Assembly: GCA_023078685.1 (NCBI GenBank)
Contig: JALGAS010000002.1
Coordinates: 2,542,001-2,606,000 of the forward strand
Direction: 5' to 3'
DNA length: 64,000 bases
Origin: Neopestalotiopsis rosae
Taxonomy: Eukaryota > Ascomycota > Sordariomycetes > Amphisphaeriales > Sporocadaceae
Part shown: piece after piece, positions 57,401 through 64,000 of the stretch
How positions within the stretch are numbered: position 1 is the stretch's first letter
Layout of the letters: each line of letters begins with the position of its first letter
Notes under the pieces: model-generated
The model's input: only the letters and a program-made list of their open reading frames with translations
The model's database searches: none
Told to the model about the DNA's origin: nothing
Made by a program: the position numbers and the translations under genes

Positions 57401-57847
57401 TTTAGCGGCGGCGTCTGTTTGGTTTCGATTTGCCCTGGCCCGGTTTGGAGTGGCTTGCAGCACACATTGCACTGGATCCAAATCGTGCATGGCCCCGGTG
57501 ATTAGCGCTCGACTCTGCAGTCTCGTTGCTTCCACCTGCTGGCCTCCCTCCCGCGGCGCAGCCACACTGGCCCATTACATATAGACGTCGACCACACCAC
57601 CAGATTACATTCGAATTCTGCTCCAGAACACATCAAAAACAATCTGTACAGTGAATACCTTCAACCCAAAGGCACACACACAGTCCTTACTTACTAGCAC
57701 GACTATTCTCGTCGACAAGAAACGCTACACTCAGCTTCGGCGACCAGAACTTTGAGGATCTTCTGACTGCAGCGGTCTGAAATAGCCCACTGCTTTCGAC
57801 AGGAATCGACTCTTTCCCCCATAATTTACACACACACAACAATAAAT
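54408..57847. other. 3.4 kb gene-free stretch
   Basis: No coding frame, RNA gene or mobile element supported. Simple features: a CTGTCTGCTGTCTGCTGTCTGG run near 56200-56222, AATG repeats near 56335-56350, and a T14 run at 56726-56739. The last 250 bases are A/C-rich with CACACACA words, typical of a fungal leader ahead of calcipressin. Confidence 0.5.
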
Positions 57848-58633
57848 ATGTCGACATCTCCGACTACTTCTCTGCCCTCGCGGCCCATGTCGAGCCGATC
57901 AAGCCGCGCATCCTCGCGCGCTTCGCTCAAGCTCGATCTCTCCAACCTGCCACCGCTATCACAACCCGTCACACCCACAAACACTCTCCTGATTACCAAC
58001 CTCAACGATCTCGAGATCTTTCGACCTGACAACCTTCAAACTATCAAGGATCTCATCTGCCAAACCGCCCCTGTGAACTCTTGGTCGCCACTCAAGTCCT
58101 TCAGGCGCATCGTGTGCTCCTTTGCCGATGAGCAGGCGGCAATCAAGGTGCGATCGATTTGGGATGGCGAGGCTGTCATGGGCGAGCGCTGCCGCGTCTA
58201 CTTTGGCCAGCATACGCCACTCAACCTGAACCAAGACCAGCACCTGGCGCTTCCCGATGCTGGCAAGCTCTTCTTTATCAGCCCTCCTCCGTCGCCACCC
58301 TGCGGCTGGGAGATGCGCCTCGAGGATGCGCCCAACAAGCAGGTCCACGCTGAGGATCTGGCTGATGCATTGGCCAAGCTGCACCACCGCAATGTGCCAT
58401 CTATCGACTCTCCCATCTCACCTATCGAGGGGATCTCGGCGACGACCAGGAGTCGCAGCAGCACCCTCATTTTCCAGCCAGACGAGCCTACCAAGGGCAG
58501 CCCGGCTCTTCCCTGCATCGCTGTTGACGACATGACCGACTCGCCAATTGACATGGATGTCAGCCCTCTGGGTGCGGAGAAGCCGATCCTGGCACACACT
58601 GCCAGACCGCCAATGGACCTCATGGAGCTGTAA
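57848..58633 (+). CDS. Calcipressin (RCAN/Rcn1-type calcineurin regulator)
   Basis: Binds and modulates the calcium-activated phosphatase calcineurin. 261 residues, no intron, normal for fungal calcipressins. The Ser-rich N terminus is followed by an RRM-like domain: TNTLLITNL (strand 1), SFRRIVCSF (RNP-like strand), and an alpha/beta continuation through RVYFGQHTPL. HLALPDAGKLFFISPPPSPPCGWEMR contains the family hallmark ISPPPSPP (residues 144-151), whose serines are the known phosphorylation and docking site. EDAPNKQVHAEDLADAL then matches the conserved segment. The C-terminal tail has several SP sites (SPISPIEG) and PCIAVDD. The start ATG follows an A-rich leader. Confidence 0.93.
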   Translation: MSTSPTTSLPSRPMSSRSSRASSRASLKLDLSNLPPLSQPVTPTNTLLITNLNDLEIFRPDNLQTIKDLICQTAPVNSWSPLKSFRRIVCSFADEQAAIKVRSIWDGEAVMGERCRVYFGQHTPLNLNQDQHLALPDAGKLFFISPPPSPPCGWEMRLEDAPNKQVHAEDLADALAKLHHRNVPSIDSPISPIEGISATTRSRSSTLIFQPDEPTKGSPALPCIAVDDMTDSPIDMDVSPLGAEKPILAHTARPPMDLMEL

Positions 58634-59423
58634 CGAGGGTGCTTGGACTCTTGTCATTCCATTGATTTAATTCTTTGCATGTTTGGCGTTGGGGGATTTT
58701 GGAGCATCAAGGTGCATACATCTGCGACCACTACTGGTCTGATTTCAAGGAAAGCGAGGGATAAGGGGACCGCCAAAATAGCTGGAAATTCCAGGCACGG
58801 CGTTACTGTAATATACCATATGGAGAGCATGAATTCATTCTTTCTGGACTAAATATTTGTATCATATTGCTTGGACACTTCTCAACAGATATAGTAGAGA
58901 GAAGAACAAAGAACGATACCTTCCAAAAAAGCACTACATGTCTTGTTTGTCTTAATGTGAAAGTCCGACTGCATGGAATAGCAACTGTAAGACAACTATA
59001 AACGGCTTCTTCGGTGGATTTGTGCTACAAGGGTGAGTTAAAAGATCTGAATCATCCTTGCTTAAGCCCAAGTACTCGTACAGATGTGACCATTCACAGA
59101 AGTTGAAGCAACCGGTATGTAAGTAAGTTTAGTTAGTACATGGGGTAGTATCATAGTGAGTGTAATCGTACATCATAGGTCTGTGTTTGGATGTACACTG
59201 TATAAATGTGGACCCACCAGGCAGCAAGAATACACAGCAGGTACATCTGGAACGTTATGTTTATGCCTTCCGCGGTTTCCCTCTCTAGATTGCAGTATAT
59301 ATAGAAGATTGGCAAGTACTCTCTGAACTTTTCCAAGTGCTGCATTTGACTGTTCCCAGGTATTGACGTTCCTTGCCATCCTTCCCCCTTGACCGCTAGC
59401 ACAGCGGCGTATAATGTCAGAAA
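58634..59423. other. Intergenic region, calcipressin / F-box gene
   Basis: 790 bases between two + strand genes, AT-rich. No frame or element supported; 3' flank of calcipressin and promoter of the F-box gene. Confidence 0.55.
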
Positions 59424-62400
59424 ATGGACACCGACAACGATGACTGCGCCCTGTGTGGCGTTGCTATTGCTCCCCATGATGGGACTCGTCTTGATGATTT
59501 CGGTCCCCTGCAATGGAGAGGACAGGTCCGCGCCGGTAAGTTTCCTTCGGATTGGTGAGGGAGCCCTGTGGTAGTCATCGCAGAGCATGTCATTGAAAAC
59601 GAATTATCATAGTAATCGACTTCATCTAGTGAGAACCAGGGAATCTATCCATAAACCATTCATCACTGGGTCCGGCTTTCTCAATTATCATCGCGAGGTA
59701 TGCGCCGATCCGCGCTATGACTTTGATATTACCGGGCCTGGAGTGAACCTCGAACTCGAGGCACATGAGCTTAAACAACAACCTCGTTCCTACTGGTGTT
59801 TCCCAGTTCATGATTTCTGCTGGCAGCTTCTCCTGTACCGTATCCAGGCTGCTAGTGGTGCAGATCCCGATCCGTCACGTATAGCACATCATTTATTTGC
59901 CATTTGGTATAACACACCTGCCATCGGTAGTCATCGGCTTCTGCCAGGTTATGATCATGGAGTACCTGACTTACGGGTACATTTCCATCCCGACCAAGAC
60001 ACGCCTCAACTGGCTGGACCTCACCAACCCCCATTTCCAGCTTTGAGACCTTCAGACAATGCAAAGACCCAGGATATCTTTGCGAGCCTTCCCAATGAGA
60101 TTGTCATGCTCATTCTGGAATTTCTGCCGTCTTCATCAATTTGCAGTCTACGCTACGCGTCCCGGTGCGTGGCTACGTCCTCACAGCCTTCACTTCTAGG
60201 ACGGGCTTTTTGGGCAAGTCGCTTTCAGGGAGAGAATGAGCTAGCTTTCGTCTTTGCCCAGAGGGAACACACTCTGCCTCCACAGCCGGTCGATTGGTGT
60301 GAACTGTATTTCCTTATTATGCGGAAGCTCAAGCACCGTGGGCCGTATTGGAATCGGCAGCGAATAGTAAGTCAATCTCCCATTGGCGGATACTTCTCTC
60401 ATCAATTGTTATCTACATTGAATTACTCAGAGGCAAGGGTTCATAGTAGATATTTATGGTCTCTGATACATCTTATATGGGTCGCTAACTTTGGATATTA
60501 TAGTGGAACAATCTAGGCCATGTGATTCCACAGCTTCGATTGCGTCAGAAGAATGAGTTGGGTATTGTTGAAGCCCCAGTTTTGGACGACAGTAGGAGAG
60601 TCCTCGGCCACTGGTCTGCTATGGCATCTGGGAAATTGTCATATGGAGCAACGCCAGCAACGCCGGCAACCCCTGTGAAACTCCGAAATGGACTTCAACA
60701 ACGAGTTATGGCCGACGAGGACATTGATGCTGGATGTCGTGTTTTCGAATCACAAGTCCTTAATTGTTCTAAGCCATCAAAGTTCGATAAGATTACACTT
60801 GCAGCAACAATCATAACACACCTGAAGACGGCTTACATCACTGGTTTGCGTCTTTTCTACAGGAGCGGTAATCCTGACGTGGATGAAGAAGAATTCAGTA
60901 GGGTAGGCTATATAAGCACAGCCAACGAGAAACGGCTTGACTTCGACAGGAATGATGTCTTGAAGGCTGTCAGGGTGCGACTTGTTATCGACGGCATTGT
61001 CGGATTGTGCTTTGATATGAAGGGCAGTGAGGGTGACTATACCCGAGAAATCGGCGACTTCGCGAATATGGATGTGAAGAGCGGTGTGGCGGAGATTGTG
61101 GCTGACAGGACCTTCTGCGATGTGAGGTTCCTCGTGCAGCTCGATGTGAGTATCTTCAGTTACAAACAAGACTTGACTTCAGTCCAACTGACGTGTCTCA
61201 AGGCATGGAAATTGGTCTCAATGCAATTGAACCTGACTGCTTCGGATTCTCCAAACGATCCCCAAATTACCAGCAAGAGGATGGAAACTGATTCCCCAGT
61301 TCTGGCTGAGATTTGGTCACCAACCTTGCCTGCCGAGAAATACACTGGATGGCACATCCCGGCGTCACAGCTGTCAAGAGATTTCAGCATCTGCCTCCAG
61401 GCTGATGCAGGTGGTGCTGATGGAGAGCTGCTCGGATCTCTTGCCATGTTGACTATTTACATGGGAGTGTGGCCGCAAATATTCCTTGGTCTTTCTTTTG
61501 TCTATGATGATGGAAGCGAAAGGCTATTCGGTCAAAAGAGTTACATGAATCACTCGAAACATGTCCCCTGCATTGCCCAGACCTTTATGATCGCGGGCCG
61601 GGAGGGCGAGATGATTACAGAACTGACAGTAGGCTACGCCCAGAAGTTTGGCATGGTTCAGTTAATCATTTTCCGAACCAACTTTGGCCGACAAGAGAGA
61701 TTCGAGCTACAGGGCGACCCATCGATCCAAGTGGCTCCTATGATTCAGACAACGATGGCTCCAGCAGGGCAAGTCATTTCCGGCTTCTTCATCAGACTCA
61801 ATTACCCGGCGGGCCAATTCAGTGACATGGCAGCATGCACAGTTACCGCTAAGTTAAATCAGCCAGCCTCAGTCATTCCCCAAGCTCAATCCTTGGTACC
61901 AATCCCTCCTCACAAAGATTTACCTGCAGCTCCGTCACTGGTATGGCGCGGCGGCTACTCTTCTTTACGAGCCAAGCTCGCCGGAATCCGTCGAATACAT
62001 ATTTCTTCTGGGATGGCAGGATCTATTCGAGAACCTCACTGTATCACCGGCCTACAACTGGATTATCTGGGCAACAATGGTTCGACTGTTATTGGCCAGT
62101 GGCTTGAGTATGATGAGACTCTTGCACTCGAGCCAAGCGAAGAAGTGACAGAAATTGTCACGTGGCACTCTGTCATCAACCCATTGAATCGGATTGGAAG
62201 AGTTGGCCTCACCCTGGGTCTTGAGATTACTACATCCAAAGGAAAGAGAGTGGGCAGACAGCCGAAGCGAGACCTTCTGAATGACGCCGTGTGCGTTAGA
62301 TACAGGGCAAACTCGTATGAGACTCTTGATAGCATCATCTGGCTATGTCATCATCGTTTTGATGAGGTCAAGGTGTCGTATACACCAAGATCTGGAGAGC

Positions 62401-63027
62401 AGGATCAACCGTTGATCTTCGATATTGCGCTTCCTGAAGCGCCTGACGGCGTGGCAGAGAAGATATTCATCAAGGGTGAAACTCGAGCTGGAAAATCTGA
62501 TCCAGTGGTAGCAATCGAGGCTACTTTCAAGTCCATGAGCGACGAACCATCTAGTCTCGGTTTCGTACACCAGTCTGGAAACGTCCAAATTCTCGGGACT
62601 CGTGGAGAGAGACCTGTGATCCAAAGTCTGAAGTCAGACGAGCGACTGATACGTATAGACATCCAGCATATTGATAAGGCCATTCTCAATATTGCTGTAG
62701 GTCACTACCCACATGCTTTATGAAGTTCACAACTGACAATGTGGATCACAGTTTCTGACAAGCAGACACCGCGAACTCAGAATGCTGCATGGAGATCAGT
62801 GGGACAGAAGTAAGCATCTCAAGTTTAGTCATCATGCACGCTTGATTGAATCAGAGGCACATGGAGACTTCGGCCCGAGGAGCAGGGTCTTCGAAGTTCC
62901 AGCCGCAGCAGGAGAGTTTGTTGGCCTGTGGACAGTTCCAGCAGAAAGGTCTGGAACGTTGTCGTACTTGATGGGGCCCATATGGAAAAGCCAACCTGCA
63001 TATCATGGCAGCCCGAGCAATACTTGA
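59424..63027 (+). CDS. Large F-box protein with N-terminal CxxC motif (DUF7600-like)
   Basis: Probable SCF ubiquitin-ligase substrate adaptor. Model: join(59424..59535, 59630..60366, 60504..61145, 61203..62696, 62752..63027), 1086 residues. Exon 1 gives MDTDNDDCALCGVAIAPHDG and LQWRGQVRAV, the usual opening of this fungal family with a CxxC pair. The F-box, DIFASLPNEIVMLILEFLPSSSICSLRYASR, is at about 184-214. The rest has two long beta-rich repeats (ITGLRLFYRSG..., ITGLQLDYLGNNGS...) like DUF7600 proteins. Two points are uncertain. The 57-base intron 61146-61202 is in frame without stop and could be retained. The last exon depends on donor GTAGGT at 62697 and branch CTGAC; if unspliced, the protein ends at 62723. 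A further 45-base in-frame intron (62810-62854) is possible. Recognition target unknown. Confidence 0.78.
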
Positions 63028-64000
63028 GGCTTGTCGGGAATGGAACGCACGAATTGGCGTGGGCATCAAGTTTATAGCCGCAACATCGAATACACGGAGA
63101 CTCAAGGCTCACCTAGCAACGTTGGAAGCAGTACATATGTAATAACAAAGAGATTGCCACTGAGACGAACGATTGGGCTCAAACAAAGCCGAGTACCAAG
63201 CCTTGGCATCACGTCATTTTCATTGCATAAAAGGAGATACTTGAAATAAATTTGTGCCATTCCCATGGAAGAAACACCCATCGCACGCCATGTCAATTTT
63301 TAACCGCTACTACCCGCTACAGGCTAGAACGACGGCAAGATGAACATTGCCCACTTCATCTGCGGAATATTTCTCTTCAATGCCAGTTTATGAGGAACAG
63401 CGACGCGCTGGCGCTAAAGGTTGCTGCCGTGCTCATCCATATAGTAGCATGTCGGACCCCAGTCCTACGTGTTCCTCCACCACGCCTTACTGTCCGCAGA
63501 TTGAGCATTTTGGAGGCTGTGGATGCTGCTCGGATGTGGAAACGTGTGGTATTCGAAGAGAAATCAGTCCCTGACTGGGAAAGATTCATGAGCGATGCAA
63601 AAAATCGAGTCGATCGAAGCGATGTCGGTGGGGTTGGTGAAGAAGTCCTGAGTGGTGAGGCTCGCTGGCTTCGAGTGGAGGACATGGGAATGTCGAGATA
63701 GACCAATTTTATTACGGCGAAATAAGAAAAAAAACAAGGGTTAAAGAACAAAACAGAAAAACAAGGCAGGTCTAGAAACTGTTTCCGAGCTACAAGCTGG
63801 TCGAGGTACGAGAGAACACTCGTACAGTATGACTTGGACTCACCACAGCATGTGTTTCTTTTGGAGGACAATATCTCAGATCAAACTATTTTATTCGTTC
63901 ATCTCATCTGCTCAAAGGCAGGAACTATCTACTATTTCTTTTTGGGGTGACATTTAAAAAACAAGCGGGTGTACTAGGCAGCCAGACGATCCGAACTGCT
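63028..64000. other. Right-hand end, no secure gene
   Basis: 3' flank of the F-box gene and unassigned sequence. The only protein-like frame is the short one at 63390-63701, listed separately. No RNA gene or repeat recognised. Confidence 0.5.
63390..63701 (+). CDS. Short unassigned ORF, possible gene remnant or terminal exon
   Basis: 103 codons from ATG. The middle and end (RRLSILEAVDAARMWKRVV, VPDWERFMSDAKNRVDRSD, EARWLRVEDMGM) have a charged, amphipathic make-up more like a real protein than the opposite-strand frame. The first 30 residues are hydrophobic-basic. I do not recognise it, no splice-linked upstream exon is clear, and it may be a degenerate copy or chance frame. Confidence 0.25.
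   Translation: MRNSDALALKVAAVLIHIVACRTPVLRVPPPRLTVRRLSILEAVDAARMWKRVVFEEKSVPDWERFMSDAKNRVDRSDVGGVGEEVLSGEARWLRVEDMGMSR

Noticed and set aside
63377..63871. 164-codon minus-strand frame at the right end
   Set aside because: Ser/Arg/Thr-rich with no domain and no ATG at its opening; composition less protein-like than the short + strand frame.

Overview
The window reads as a gene-rich segment of a filamentous ascomycete chromosome, most likely Sordariomycetes and probably Hypocreales (inference). The evidence is short introns of about 45-90 bases with GTRNGT-type donors and CTAAC/CTGAC branch sites, typical fungal families (Ypt1, calcipressin, a FacC/YAT-type carnitine acetyltransferase, fungal P450, 2EXR and F-box proteins), and moderately GC-rich coding DNA between AT-richer intergenic stretches. 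I recognised no transposon, CRISPR array, rRNA or tRNA by eye. Gene models below were spliced by hand from reading frame, phase and splice-site consensus.

Layout, left to right. 1-5.27 kb holds no gene I can support. RNA polymerase III subunit RPC2 (5271-8884, +) faces a single-pass Cys-rich membrane protein (9310-11014, -). RAD57 (12694-14112, +) faces a mitochondrial DUF2358/C6orf136-like protein (14451-15496, -). The Rab GTPase ypt1 (17188-18664, +) has an unusually long first intron with a strongly protein-like reading frame in it. An O-methyltransferase (19371-21281, -) and a membrane-anchored flavin monooxygenase (22247-24109, +) diverge from one 965-base promoter region. Then come a 2EXR-domain protein (24876-25901, +), a gene-free 3.5 kb, carnitine acetyltransferase (29440-32109, +) and a 1066-residue disordered-plus-conserved protein (32648-35903, -).

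After another gene-poor 5.6 kb lies the most striking gene, 41478-43112 (-). Its product carries two internal copies of the histone H3 N-terminal tail sequence (RTKQTAR), within a lysine/alanine-rich H1-like linker followed by an acidic tract and a folded C-terminal domain. Next are the mitochondrial GrpE Mge1 (43968-44749, -) divergent from RNA polymerase II subunit RPB3 (45545-46674, +), a mitochondrial dicarboxylate carrier (47508-48685, -) divergent from mitochondrial phenylalanyl-tRNA synthetase (49594-51152, +), a cytochrome P450 (52576-54407, +), calcipressin (57848-58633, +) and a large F-box protein with an N-terminal CxxC motif (59424 to about 63027, +).

Most genes are housekeeping: transcription (RPC2, RPB3), recombination repair (RAD57), secretion (Ypt1), mitochondrial import, translation and transport (Mge1, PheRS, dicarboxylate carrier), acetyl-unit transport (carnitine acetyltransferase) and calcineurin signalling (calcipressin). 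Accessory functions are the OMT/FMO divergent pair and the isolated P450. The observations most worth following are the H3-tail-mimic protein and the symmetric 240-base candidate cassette exon in ypt1 intron 1.
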